From Dipteronia dyeriana (taxonomy: Eukaryota; Streptophyta; Magnoliopsida; Sapindales; Sapindaceae), in NCBI GenBank assembly GCA_032871835.1, contig CM065299.1, positions 29,529,074 through 29,593,073 of the forward strand: a stretch of DNA of 64,000 nt. The letters run 5' to 3'. The notes under the pieces are model-generated. The model searched no databases, was not told where the DNA came from, and saw only the letters and a program-made list of their open reading frames with translations. Shown in pieces: positions 34,700 to 46,790 of the stretch. Position 1 is the first letter of the stretch. Every line of letters starts with the position of its first letter. The position numbers and the translations under genes were made by a program.

Positions 34700-35918
34700 T
34701 TCAGATATTGGGCATTGCATGGTCGGGGTAAAACCCCTCCATTGGGTCATGCAATCCAATATGTTCTGTGGCTAGCTATTCCTTCGACTTTGTATGGGCC
34801 TTCCCACTTGTCAGCCAGGGAATCTGTAACTTTATTTTTTATGCTCAATGACACCTTCCTGAGTACCAGGTCTCCTAGCTGGAATTTCCTGACCCGAAAA
34901 TGAGAGTTGTAGTGGCGAGCTACTTTTTGTTGATATGCCATATTTCATATTCGGGACTTCCCCCTTTTCTCTTCTAGTTCATCTAGACTTTGTAATAGCA
35001 TATCAACATTCTGTTCTTTATCATATAGCCTGGCCGGGGTGATGCATATGATGTTTCTATGGGGATAACAGCTTCTGTTTCAAAAGCTAAAGTGAATGGA
35101 GTATCTCCTGTTGACGTTCTTGCTGTGGTCCAGTATGCCAATAATACTTCGAGGAGCTTTTCAACCCAGCTTCCTTTCTTGGCATCTAGCTTTGCTTTGA
35201 TTGTGTGCTTGATGATTTTGTTTACTGCTTCGACTTGCCCATTTGTTTGAGGGTGGGAAGGTGTGGCATAGTAATTGGCAATCTAGTACTCTTTACACAA
35301 CTGTCTGAATTTCGGGTTATCAAACTGGGTGCCGTTGTCAGTGATTATAGTGTTTGGGACTCCAAACCTATAAAGTATATTCTTTTTCACAAAATTTGTG
35401 GTGTTTGCTTCTGTGATATGCACCAATGCTTCAGCTTCTTCCCACTTCGTGAAATAGTCAACAGCTGCTATGACATACTTTGCTCCACCTCATGTCCCAG
35501 CTGACATTAGGCCGATTAAATCCAAACCCCACATGGCAAATGGCCATGGGGATGTGAGGTTTCTGAGCTGCTCAAAGGGTTGTCGGATGTCATTAGCAAT
35601 CCTCTGGCAAGTATTGCAACTCTCCTAACATTGCTATGCATCTGAGAACAGAGTAGGCCAATAATAACCTTGCATGAGTACCTTATGTGTCAAACTTTTA
35701 CCCCCAGTGTGGTTTCCGTAAACTCCTCCATGGTCTTCCTGTAATATCCGATATGCATCTTCCTCCGACACATATCTTTGGAGTGTTCGGGAATACCCAT
35801 TTCTATATAGTTCTCCTCCAACCAATGTGTACCTTACTGATCTATACCTGATTCGTTTGGCTTGTAAGGGATCTTCCTGGAGCACGCCTTCTTCCAGGAA
35901 CCTTTTTAGCTGAGTCAT
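34700..35918 (-). pseudogene. gypsy integrase
   Basis: Read from 35,918 down: a zinc-binding HHCC region (HGGVYGNHTGGKSL..; CNTCQRIAND, with a stop between), then the catalytic core with WGLDLIG (D), IITDNGTQF (D) and PQTNGQVEAVNKIIK (E). The end contains VARHYNSHFRVRKFQLGDLV and KWEGPYKVEG, the usual C-terminal GPY-type module. Stops near 35,632, 35,508 and 35,287 and a damaged stretch at 34,940-35,060 break it. It would insert the element's cDNA. Confidence 0.92.
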
Positions 35919-36118
35919 TCAACCTTCTGGAGGTGTTTGGATTTCAGAAATTTCTAAGTTTCTCGGTTCAGTTGTGCTCGGTTTAAGGAGATGAGCAACC
36001 GAAAGAGTCATGGGCCTGATTGTGGTTGTTGCTGACTCTAGTTTGGACAATGTGTCTGCCTTTTCATTCTCCTCATGGGGATCTGGGCAATCTTATATTC
36101 TTTAAATTTTTGGAGGAG

Positions 36119-36517
36119 CTATTTTGCAATGTCCCGGTAGGCTATCATGCCTTCATCCTTGGCTTGGTACTCGTCCAGGACTTGGTTGACAACTACCTGT
36201 GAATCGCTGAATAACTCGACTTCATCTGCCCCGAGAGCTATGCAGACTCTGAGTCCAGCTAGTAGCGCCTTGTACTCGGCTTGATTGTTGGTTGCTTTGA
36301 AATCAAATCTCATGGCACATTAGACATCATCTCCTTCTGGGGTGCATACTACGATCCCTGCCCCGCTGCCATGAGTGTTTGAAGAGCCATCAACATACAA
36401 TTTCCATGAGAATTTTTTTCCCAACATCCTTTTTGCTTCCAGGTTCGGCTCTGTGAACTCTGCTATAAAATTTACCACTGTTTGCCCTTTGAGGGATGTC
36501 CTGGGGATGTGGTGCAT
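36119..36517 (-). pseudogene. second (archaeal-type) RNase H domain of the gypsy pol
   Basis: Reads KLYVDGSSNTHGSGAGIV (catalytic D in YVDGS) and, after a stop at about 36,318, FKATNNQAEYKALLAGLR (catalytic E) and ELFSDSQVVVNQV (catalytic D). All three acidic residues are visible. A second RNase H downstream of the RT-linked one is typical of Tat elements. Confidence 0.88.
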
Positions 36518-36539
36518 ATCGAATTCACTTAGCTCGATA

Positions 36540-37760
36540 GCCCATTTGGCCAGTCTCCATAAAATCTCTGGCTTCTGTAGAATTTACTTTAACGGGCAGT
36601 CAGTAAGTACCTGGATTGTATGAGCCTGAAAATATGGCATTAGCTTCCTTGCTGCTGAAACCAATGCTAGGGCCATTTTCTCTACCTGTGAATACCTGGT
36701 CTCGGCTGGTAGAAGTGCCTTGCTGGTATAGTATACTGGCTTATATACTCTATCTTCTGTTCTTACTAGGACTGAGCTTGGTGCTAGTTATGTAATTGAT
36801 AAGTACATATGGAGTGTCTCTCCCATCTGAGGTTTTGAAAGGATGAGAGCATGCCCTAAGTATTCTTTAATTTTTAAGAATGTCTGCTCACACTCTTCAT
36901 TCCATTCGAGTCTTTTCCCTTTTTTAATTACTTTGAAAAAGGGTGTGCATATGTCCGTGGCTTTTGAGATGAATGTACCCAATGAAGCTAAGCATCCTGT
37001 TAGGCGTTGTACTTCTTTGAGGGTCCTCGGTGAAGTCATTTTCTGCAGGGCTTGGATCTTTTCAAGGTTGACTTCGATTCCTCTTTGGTGGACTTGAAAA
37101 CCCAGGAATCTTCCCGAAGGAACTCCGAATAAACACTAGTTTGGATTTAGCTTCATTTGGTATCTCTTTAAGACATCAAATGTCTCCCGCAAGTCTGAAG
37201 TATGCTTGTCTGCCGTGATGCTCTTGGTCAACATGTCATCAATGTATACTTCCATGTTCCTTCCTATTTACAGTGCGAAGATTCTGTTGACCAGCCTTTG
37301 ATATGTTGCCCCTGCATTTTTTAATCCGAAAGGCATCACTATGTAACAGTACAAACCCTGATCAGTTGTGAATGTTGTCTTTTCTTCGTCAGCTTTGTTC
37401 ATCCGGATTTGGTTATATCCCGATTAGGCATAAATGAAACTGAGCAATTCATGGCCTGACGTAGCGTCCACCAACTAATATATCCTCGGAAGTGGAAAAC
37501 TGTCTTTTGGGCTTGCCTTATTCAGATCTATGAAATCTACGCACATTCTCCATTGTCCATTCTTCCTTTGGACGAGGACTACATTAGCTACCTATTGAGG
37601 ATAGTTGACCTCTCTAATCGACCCTACAACGAGTAGCTTCTTTACTTCCTGTTTGATTGCCTGGCTTCTCTCAAGATTGAATGATCTTCTCTTTGGTATC
37701 ACCGGTTTTGCATTCGGGTCTACTTTGAGATGGTGAGATATTATTCGGGCATCTATCCCG
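36540..37760 (-). pseudogene. gypsy reverse transcriptase and linked RNase H
   Basis: From high to low coordinates: DPNAKPVIPKRRSFNLER, QRKNGQWRMCVDFIDLNKA, SGYNQIRMNKADEEKTTFTT, MPFGLKNAGATYQRLVN, and the catalytic VYIDDM at 37,232-37,249. Then FLGFQVHQRGIEVN, LTGCLASLGTFISKATD (36,788-37,039) and the RNase H part YYTSKALLPAETRYSQVEK. Stops at several points (for example 36,786 and 37,578) disable it. Confidence 0.93.
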
Positions 37761-37777
37761 ACCATGTATTCATGACT

Positions 37778-38500
37778 TCAAGTGAATACTTTCCTGTATT
37801 CTTTGAGTAGATCAATGGGGTTTTTTTTTACTTTTCCTTCCAAGTTGGCCCCAATCTTGATCATCTTATCTGGTTCTTCTTCTTTCAAGATAATTTCTTC
37901 GACCTGTTCAGTTTTGGATTCATTCGGCTCTTCCCTTGGATCGAACTTGAATGACAGTGGCTCTTGGTTTTGACTTGGCTGTGTTATAGTGCAAACCTGT
38001 TCATCATTCTTGTCTTTGTATACTGACAGGTTAGCTCTTAGGGCCATCTCTTGGGATCCATTGATTATCCCGACCCCTGTTCGGTCGGGAATTTGATTAT
38101 TAAGGCATAAGTGGCTGTTACGGCCTTAGTTTTATTTAAGAATGGCCGACCCAACAACGTATTATACGGCCAATGGTCTAAGTTTACTACCACGAAGTCG
38201 AGCAACATAGTCCTCTGACAAGGTGCCACTTCGATCTTTACGGGGAGCTTTACCGTCCCGAGTGACCTGACCTTAATTTCCCTGAATCCTCTGAGTGGAG
38301 TATGGAAAGGTTGTAGGTCCTTTCAGTCTAACCTGAGTTAATGGTAGACGGCTACATTGAGAATGTCTGATGAAATTCCATTATCTATCAGGATTCTTCT
38401 GACTTCCCGATGACCAATCCGGGCACTTATGACCAAGGCGTCATTTGGCCGAACATCGACCCTATGTGAATATGCTTCTGTGAATGTTATTGGGTCTCAT
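37778..38500 (-). pseudogene. gypsy aspartic protease and linker
   Basis: NDALVISARIGHREVRRILI then DNGISSDIL holds the active site (IDNG at about 38,377-38,388; D-N-G in place of D-T/S-G, as in many Tat elements). After stops near 38,320 the linker 37,778-38,047 is open and acidic (EEIILKEEEPD) and leads into RT. Confidence 0.82.
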
Positions 38501-38549
38501 CCTTCCTTTACCCTTTTTGGGTCCAGTTCGTCCGAGTTTACGTGAAAGT

Positions 38550-40322
38550 TATTTCTTGCTTCTACTGCTTCTCTGATTTCCTGTGTTCGCTCTCGATTAC
38601 TTCTCCCAGTAGATGGTCCTCCAAAGATTGTATGTATTACTTGATTGGCCTCTAGACTGGCCCTTTGATTTCGACCAGAGCTGTGATCGGCCCTGATCTC
38701 TTTCTTTGTTTCTTATTTCTCATCCTCTTTCAAGATTACATCCTGTAGATGTCCTTCATAAATGAGGGTTTCTATGTAATCTTTGAGCTGGTAACACTTG
38801 AAAGTCTCATGACCGGTTTCCTTATGGAATCTACAGTATTTGGTGGTATCTCGTCGGATAAACTGAGACTATCGTCGAGGCTCTTGTACCATATTCTTTG
38901 TTTCCAGAATGACCAAGATTTCCTCCTGCTTTTTCTGAAGATGGGTGTAGTTGGTGTATCTACCTCGGTATTTCTCTGTGGTCTATTCGGTAATACACCT
39001 GTTTCCCTCATCCTTGCTCTTTCTTTGTTGTTTCCTTTCTGTCTTCCCTTTTGGCTCTGCACCTTAGACTCAGCGTCCTTCTCAGGTTTTCCTTCATGCA
39101 TGTAGCATCCTTTAGTGGCTAACTCTTCTTCCTCGGCTAGTGCATATCCTCCTGCCATGTCCATCGTAACTGCATATCTGGTCAGACGGGCTCTTCTTAA
39201 GTCAAAAGACAACCGTCTATTCTGTAGGTTGTTGATGAATGCAGCAATTATTGCTTTATCATTTGCACTGTCGATTTCTGATACTGCTTGGCCGAACCTT
39301 CCCAGGTATTTCTTCAGCGACTCATCTTTCCCTTACTTTATTTGAGAAAGGTGAGCCACTAATTTTTTCCTGTGAACATTGCTCAGAAATTACCTTGAAA
39401 AACTCCTGCTCAGTTTACTGAAACTTCCGATGCTTGCTCGGGGCAATCTCCTAAACCATCTTGAGCTCATGTCTCCTAGAGTTTGTGGAAAATTGAGGCA
39501 TAGTAAGAGATCGCTATGGGCATACTGGGCTATAGCACTTTTATAGCGTCTGACATGTTTTTTTGGGCCTATATCCTTCTTGAACTGCTTCACGTGTGGC
39601 ATCATGAATCTTTCTGGGAATGAAGTCCGCAGAATGTCCCTAGTGAACGGGCTGTCAGAATTCTTGTCAGAAAAATCGTTGTACCCATAACGTCTAACTA
39701 GCGTGTCCACTTGGCGCCTATTGTTCTCGACTTCTCGAGTTAGGCTCTGGATTATGACATCTCTGTCTCCCACAGGATTTCTCTGATGGTTGAATCGCTG
39801 GGTAATTGTCATTCCTCTTTCTGTCTCTTCACTTTGATGCCGGGTTTCACATATGATTCTGTGATGACGTTTACGATGGCATCGATCGCTATCTTCTGAT
39901 GACGATCGATCCCTGTACCGGTCATGGTTGCGGTGTCTAGCACGGGCTGTCTGATCTTGGTTCTGCTTCTGGCGTGGTCGTTCCTCTTTAGGTGTTTCAC
40001 GTCCAGCCTGATTGATTTGAACAGAATTCCTTTCGGCTTCGGATGCATTTAGTTCTGGCCCTACCACAACCTGAACGAAACCTTACAGGTGGGAGGTTAG
40101 GAGTTTGTGCCTCTGCAGCCAATAGATCAACTCCTTCATTTGTTGCAACGCCTCTCGGAAGCTTTGTGTCAGGTCTCCACTGGTTGGAGGAACTTACTGG
40201 ATTCCCGCCAGGAATGTAGGTTGGTTCTCTGTGGTTGCAGCGAGATCTCGCGAGCTACTGCCAACATGGAAGTTATTTGGAGATTTTTGGGCATCTCCAG
40301 AATTGCTTCTGCTTCCTGTCAT
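38550..40322 (-). pseudogene. gypsy gag
   Basis: Likely start is the ATG at 40,320-40,322 (MTGSRSNSGDAQKSPN). A stop near 40,200 and another near 40,085 interrupt the N-terminus. The frame 39,390-40,067 has an Arg/His-rich basic region and then the capsid pattern SPFTRDILRTSFPERFMMP, LCLNFPQTLGDMSSRWFRRLP, SIGSFSKLS. A later frame (38,772-39,212) includes GGYALAEEEELATKG, a common downstream Gag segment in this lineage. It would form the particle and bind RNA. Confidence 0.88.
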
Positions 40323-40367
40323 TATCTTTAATTAAATCGGAGGTTCAGCCCTTCTTCTAGCGCTAAT
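40323..40367 (-). promoter_or_regulatory. leader and primer-binding region of the gypsy element
   Basis: Minus strand after the LTR end reads TTAGCGCTAGAAGAAGGGC, in the position of a primer-binding site. I cannot assign the tRNA from memory. Confidence 0.45.
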
Positions 40368-41273
40368 TGTTGACATCGATTTCTGGATGTGTGAGAAAAT
40401 GCCAACAAGGATTGAATTTTAGCTGTGATTTCAAAGAGAAAGAGAAAGAGAAAGAATTGGACACAAGTTTTTTACATGGTAAAACTCCGATGACCGGAGA
40501 AATGTCCACGGGTGGTTGTATGATCAACCAAGCCAAAATCCACTATGAAATAATAAAAATACAATTCTCGATCTCTCTTTCTTCTCTCCATGTTTTTCTA
40601 TGATTGCCCTATATCCCTTTTGTGATGAGATTAGGGTTCTATAAATGGGTCTATTTATATGTTTATAGAACCCTAATCTGCTTTGTACAAGTAATAGAAG
40701 ATCTTTGTATTTAATTATGATTATTTACGTGCTTGAAGCTGATTGTCTTCTTTCCTGTTTCAGAGTCTTGTAATGAGATCGAATGAGACTCTAGTAATGT
40801 AGTCCAATTAGGACTTATTTTCTTGTAAGAGCGTAGTCTTTTTGAAGAAATAAAGTTGTTGCCTGATTGGGAACCTTTCCTGCTTAATATCTTGTTCTTA
40901 TTGAGATTCCTTTTTGATATGGATATATTCGTGTATTTTAATGACTTGATCCGTGTGAGCTATGCGTTGGGCTTTTTATTCTTTTTTCTTCATGTTTATC
41001 CCGAGTAAGGACAATACCCGCTGGTCCCGAGTAACATCATTTGATCCCGAGTAGAAATATCATTTAACCAGTTCCGAGTGTCATTAATTGATCTCGAGTA
41101 GTATATGACGTCGATTGACCCTGAGTAGGTTTTGTTTAACATCTGCTTACTCGGGTTTTCTCTTATTCTATGATGTCTTATAGGATATTTTCTGAATGCC
41201 TATTCGGATGTCCACCTGGCAATTTATCCTCTTTGTTGATGACGTGTACGTACCATAAAATTCACATATGACA
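40368..41273 (-). repeat. 5' LTR of the gypsy element
   Basis: 906 bp, direct repeat of 29,435-30,324. It has the same TATA box (about 40,650-40,661) preceded by a short duplicated ATAAATGGGTCTATTTA word, and the same TCCCGAGTA cluster (about 41,000-41,150). TSD GTTGT follows on the right. Confidence 0.93.
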
Positions 41274-42481
41274 GTTGTTATTACCAATTTTTTCGATTAG
41301 TCAATATTAATCACAATTAACCCAACACAAACATATAACAAAAATCAAGTAAAGATGCGGAAAGTAAAGAGCACTTGGTTTTTTCATAGAAACCACCCTC
41401 CAAACGGAAAAAACCACTGGACTAGCTACGTTATCCCTTTGAACCATAAAAATCCACTATATGAAAAGAAGATTACACCCACAGGTGATATACGGACTCC
41501 CACGATAACCTTAAGCTATGGACGCTACCACTCGCCACTCTTAGTTCAATCCATAGTGATATCTCTCGATCCACTACTCTTGGCATTAGCACCTCCTAAT
41601 CTACCCCACGGGCTTTTTACAATGGCTCTTGGCAACCGATGCTTGCCAACCAACCTTTGAATGCAATACTTTACTTGCCTGTGCAACTTCACCGATAAGT
41701 CATAAGACTTTGACTCTATGAAGATATCAATGCAAAGTTTATATGAATATGAAATGATATTCAAAATGCAATACAATGCTAGACAACACAATATGCTTAA
41801 TTAGAGATTTAACGACAAGCCAATAAATTCCAATTATCAAAGTCTAAATAAATGCTCATGCTAGCTATCACATGCTAGCCATCACAAACAACCATAATCA
41901 TTCAATATAAGTCTTAGCTAGATGTTATACACACTTGGAATCCTAGCTATCACAGTCAATCATAATAAACCCAAATCAATCAATATAAAGTCTCACGGAT
42001 AATTCAACATATATTCATTTTGTAGAGACAAGCATTTAATAACTCAATAAATGCAAACCTAAAATGATAGCCATCACAAAAACAACCTCAATCAATATAT
42101 GTAAATGTGACCCACGAAATTCATCATATATTCAACAAAAGTACCTAACAAATATTTGACATATAATCAACCATACATTTATCAAGAGAAAATAATCAAG
42201 CATTTAATCATGTAATAAATGCTAAACCTAGGTCAAGAACACTAACAAATGAAATGGAGATGAATATGATGTTACCTAGTCAAGAACTTGAAGACCCATG
42301 TCAAATAGATGATGAATGATGAATTTGATGCATGAATTTGAAGTTGGGAGAGTCAATGAAACAAGCTGGAGGCTTTCTCTATCAAGAACAAAGAAACTCC
42401 TCTCTCTAGGGTTTTATTTTCGTGGCTTGAATGAAGAAGATGAGAACATAGGCATTGGCTAGAGTACAAACTGTTAGGATT
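41274..42481 (+). repeat. dispersed repeat A, copy 1 (main part)
   Basis: Aligns collinearly with about 49,720-50,905: ATTACCAATTTTT, GATGCGGAAA/AGTGCGGAAA, ACCCTCCAAA, AAAATCCACTATATGAA, CTATGGAC..CCACTCGCCACTC/CCACTCACCACTC, CATAAGACTTTGACTC, and GAAGACCCATG near the end. Similarity to many plant LTRs containing a CTAGAG(G)nTGAATAG start suggests an LTR or LTR-derived unit; the family is not assigned. It is split by the gypsy element on the left and by a solo LTR at 42,482. The frame 41,355-41,660 is not a gene. Confidence 0.75.
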
Positions 42482-44912
42482 ATGCTCAATAACAAGAGTG
42501 TAACAATGTATTTAACAATCTTTTCATATTAATAAAGTGATTTCTAGTTTAACAAATCTTATAGCACTTATAATTTGATTATTATAATTGTCAAAAGTAA
42601 ATAATCATAAGATCAAATGACTATGAGAAAAGAAGAATTGTTTGTACATCTGGATATGTATGAGGTAAACACAATTCTTTAGTTAGTCTTGAACAACATC
42701 CACAACATCCACAACTTAAGATAAAGGTTGGGCACATTTACCTTGTTAAAGTTGTAGATTCTTTTTGCTATCATTTGAGTGGGAGCAAATGTGTTATGGA
42801 GTCTAAAATCATCAAAGTGCGGTGTCTTTGGGCAAAAGAATCTAGTGCACTAGTTGTATTGAATAGGATCACAGTGAAATGCTTTATCCAGAACCTTCAA
42901 TGGATAAAAGTTTTCAGTTGAGGACAATCAAAGAGTTTATCTCAATCCTGAGATCAATGATGGACGTATGGTTACAAATGTTATCATTTGAGCTATCAAT
43001 GAGTACGATTATATAACATAGTCTATCCTCGATGGTTTGGTGGTATTCATTTGTTAATCGATAAAGAACTTCATTTATAGATCTGGATATCGTGGCTTCA
43101 TTTATTAAATATGCGTAGAATACCATTATATGGATATTTTGAGGTATTGGATATTGAATCTTAACATTAAGTTTTCGATAGTGTCTATTGAAACATGACT
43201 ATGGACAAGTCAAAATATACAAGTTCAAAATATGGTCATATGAGTAAATATGATAACTATGAGAACTATAGGCGGCTTATAAGCTCTTGGCGATTATTGA
43301 TATTTTTCACGAGGATACATGATCTCCAATAAGGTTGTCTAGGGTACGAATGAGGAACATTATCTTTATTTAAGAGTTCAATTTTAGTTCTTTAGTGAAT
43401 TGAACTAAAATTAATAGATCGAACATAAAAGAATCATTTGTTGATTGTGATTAGGTTATGTCCATGGAGCTTAAACTTAGATAGCCCACCAAGATCCTCA
43501 ATCCATACGAACTTGCATGGATCACTTAATATATTCTACTAGACCAATTTCTAGGCCCATCTAAAATTGTTTTTGGATTTCGAAATCCAAAAGTTTTGGA
43601 GAGGTGCGGTCATATGTGATCAAGACACGCGGTAACTCTTCAAGTAACAGGAATGGGCGGCCAAGGATGTAGGAATCCTTGGGCGGCCATAATGGGGTGC
43701 GATTAGCATTCCATTAATACATTAAAATTATAATTTGCACATTTTATTGAAATGGGTTGTTTAAATTATATTTATGTATTAATTTAAGGCATGTGGACTT
43801 GTTTTCTTTTTAGTAAGAATGAGTCTAGTTCACATGTGGGCTTTTTATTAAAGTCCAATGGATTTATTAAAATGGAAAAAAAAAATTATCCATAAATATA
43901 TGCTTGGGCGGCAAGGCTTAAATAATTAGACTAATATATTGTTTTATTTTATTCTATAATTAAATGGAAATTAATTAATTAATTAAAAGTCAAAATCTTT
44001 TTCTAAGTAGAAGAAGGTCTTCTAGTGTCATATTATTATTTGTAGTATGATAAGCATCAAAGACTTTATTTGATAAGTAGATAAATAAAATAAATTTATT
44101 TATCTAGTTAAATTAGGATGTCTTTGATATCTATCAAAACTCTAATTAACAATTGGTTAAATTTGAAAGTTTTTAATAAAGTCACAATTAATTTATATTT
44201 AAAAATTTATTATTGGATAATACACTAGTGAGTTGGAATATGGTAGAATTTTGAAAGTTGATAGGAGTCTTGAAGAAATAGAAAACCTCCTTGTGTGAGG
44301 ATTTTGGCCACCTATATATATATACCTATCATGCAATTCGGCCAACCCTAGTGGCCTAGAGAGAGAATTCGTCCAAGCCCTAGAATTTTAAGAGAGAAAA
44401 TTTCGATTTTGCTCTAGATAAAATTCGGCCAACTCATAAAAATGAAGTGTGAAGAATTCGACCAAGCATAGAGAAAAGAGAAAGCATTTTATTTTCGATA
44501 GTGCACTAGTAGCTTTTACATCAAAAGGCTTTTACATCAAAAGGCTTTTACATCAAAAGGCTTTGTGCACAACATTGAATTTGGTTCACGTGAGTTTAGA
44601 TCAAAAGTTTGAGAATTCACAAGTGACCAAACGTTCTTTGTTTTTCTCTAAGAGGGTTATTGTGACTAACAAAAGAAAAAGTTTTTTGTTTTCTATCATC
44701 AGGTATACAATTCAAAGAAAGGGAGCCCACACTCTGATTGGATTGAAAGATCTTACAATTTCAATGCGACACAATATCAATCATTACGTAAACAAGGTAA
44801 GAGACCTTTTATTTATATGTAATTAATCAAGGGTTAATGTCCTTTCTCTTAAAGGAATTATTTTTGAAATATACCAATCGATATTTTCGTTTCCGCCACA
44901 TGTTTTCTTCTA
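42482..44912 (+). mobile_element. long solo LTR (copia-like), flanked by TACAAAC
   Basis: Starts TGTTAGGATTATGC. The end region (TATTTTCGTTTCCGCCACATG, then TTTTCTTC) is the usual end of a copia LTR, but no primer site or coding region follows. TACAAAC occurs at 42,475-42,481 and 44,913-44,919. The exact end is uncertain by a few bases, so the TSD may be 5-7 bp. TATA-like CCTATATATATATACC near 44,311. A 16-bp triple repeat (TCAAAAGGCTTTTACA) is at about 44,521-44,570. Frames at 42,914-43,126 and 44,449-44,826 are not genes. Confidence 0.75.
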
Positions 44913-45149
44913 TACAAACCACATAAGTGGGTTGTACCATACAAACCAACAAAATGCTATAAAACAAATAATAATAATAATAATAAAAAAAAAAAGTGCT
45001 TGACAACCATCACAAAGTGCTTGACAACCATTTTTTATTAAAAAATTAATGAAAATATTCTTTAAAATAAATGAAAATTATAAATTTTATTATATAAAAT
45101 AAATTAAATTAAATTAAAATTTTAAAATTTTGAATTTCTAAAACGAGTT

Positions 45150-46790
45150 CAAGGTAGGTCGAATGAGTTTAACGTTCAGAAGACAGTTAAACTCGTTTAG
45201 TAAAAAAGTCAACGTAAATCTTCATGACCAAGTTTAACGTAGGTTGAACAAGTTTAACGTAGGTTGAACAAGTCATCGTAAATCTTCTTGAACAAGTTCA
45301 ATGTAGGTTGAACGGATTCAACGTTCATCAAAATATTAAACTTGTTTAGTGAATAAGTCAACATAAATCTTCATGAACAAGTTCAATGTATGTTGAATAA
45401 GTTTAACGTTCATCTAAATGTTAAACTTGTTCAACGTTAAACTTATTCAGTGAATAAGTCAACGTAAATCTTCATGAACAACATAGGTTGAACGAGTTTA
45501 ATGTTTATATGGTAATATTAAACATGTTTAATGAACACGTTAACGTAAACCTTCATGGACATGTTCAACGTAAATTGAACGAGTTTAACGTTCGTCTTAA
45601 CGTTAAACTTGTTCAGTGAACAAGTCAATGTAAATTTTCATGAGCAAGTTCAACATAGGTTAAACAAGTTTTACATTCATATCAATGTTAAACTTGTTCA
45701 GTGAACAAGTCAATGTAAATCTTCATGAAAAAGGTCAATGTAGGTTGAAAGAGTTTAACATTCATCTGAATGTTAAACTTGTTTAGTGAACAACTCAACA
45801 TAAATCTTTATGAATAAGTTCAACGTAGTATGAACGATTTTAACATTCATCTGAACGTTAAACTCGTTCAATGAAGAAGTCAATGTAAATCTTCTTGAAC
45901 AAGTTCAACGTCGACTAAATGAGTTTAATGGTCCCAACATTAAACTTGTTCGTTGAACAAGTCAACGTAAACCTTCATAAACGATTTTAACCTCCATCTC
46001 AACGTTAAACTTGTTCGATGAACAACTTAACATAAACCTTCATAAACAAGTCCAACGTAGGTTGAACGAGTTTAACGTTAGAATCAATGTTAAACTAGTT
46101 CGGTGAACAATACTACATAAATCTTGATGAACAAGTTCAACATAGGTTGAGCAAGTTTAACATTCATCTCAATGTTAAATTTGTTCGGTGAATAAGTTAA
46201 TGTAAACCTTCATGAAAAAGTTCAACGTAGATTAAACGAGTTTAACATTCATATTAATGTTAAACTTGCTCGATGAATAAGTCAATGTAAATTTTCGTGA
46301 ACAAGTTTAACGTAGTTTTAACAGGTTTAACGTTCATCTCAACGTTAAACTTGTTCAATGAACAAATTAATGTAAATCATTACGAGCAAGTTCAATGTAG
46401 GTTGAATGAGTTTAACGTTCCTCTCAACATTAAACTTTTTTGATGTACAAGTCAATGTAAACGTTCATGATCAAGTTCAACGTATGTTGTACGAGTTTAA
46501 TGTTCATATTAACGTTAAACTTATTGGTGAACAAGTTAACTTAAACCTTTGTGAACAAGTTCAATGTAGGTTAAACGAGTTTAACGTTCATGTTAATGTT
46601 AAACTTGTTGGGTGAACAAGTTAACGTAAATCTCCATGAACAAGTTTAACGTAGTTTGAACGAGTTTAACATTCATCTCGATGTTGAGTGAACAACTCAA
46701 TGTATACCTTCATGAACAAGTTAAACTTGTTTAGTGAACTAGTCAACGTATACCATCATGAACAAATTGTAACATTCCTCACAACAACCT
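45150..46790. repeat. 85-bp satellite array with internal dyads
   Basis: About 19 imperfect monomers, period 85 bp (for example AACAAGTTCA at 45,291 and 45,376). A monomer contains GTTCAACGTAGGTTGAACGAG, GTTTAACGTT, a short spacer, AACGTTAAAC TTGTTC, and AAGTCAACGTAAA-CTTCATG. The pair GTTTAACGTT / AACGTTAAAC is a perfect inverted repeat, so every unit can fold. The frame at 46,406-46,615 is the translated repeat, not a gene. Confidence 0.93.

Larger units (their letters stand above)
29435..41273 (-). mobile_element. full-length Ty3/gypsy (Tat-lineage type) retrotransposon, TSD GTTGT
   Basis: LTRs 29,435-30,324 and 40,368-41,273 are direct repeats (plus strand TGTTGAC..ATATGACA). TSD GTTGT at 29,430-29,434 and 41,274-41,278. 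On the minus strand: gag, protease, RT, RNase H, a second RNase H, integrase. An extra gene on the opposite strand lies between integrase and the 3' LTR. A second RNase H and an antisense gene in this place are known for Tat-type elements such as Grande/Ogre relatives. Several stops in gag and pol make this copy defective. Confidence 0.94.

Noticed and set aside
41355..41660. 101-codon frame and its counterpart at 49,791-50,024
   Set aside because: Both lie in repeat A and reflect its non-coding consensus; frames are short and not conserved end to end.
44449..44826. 125-codon frame as a gene
   Set aside because: It lies in a long LTR, contains a 16-bp triplication and A-rich sequence, and has no motif.
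45150..46790. Regular repeats that could be taken for a CRISPR-like array
   Set aside because: The whole 85-bp unit is repeated without unique spacers, the copies drift gradually, and the context is a plant genome: this is a satellite.
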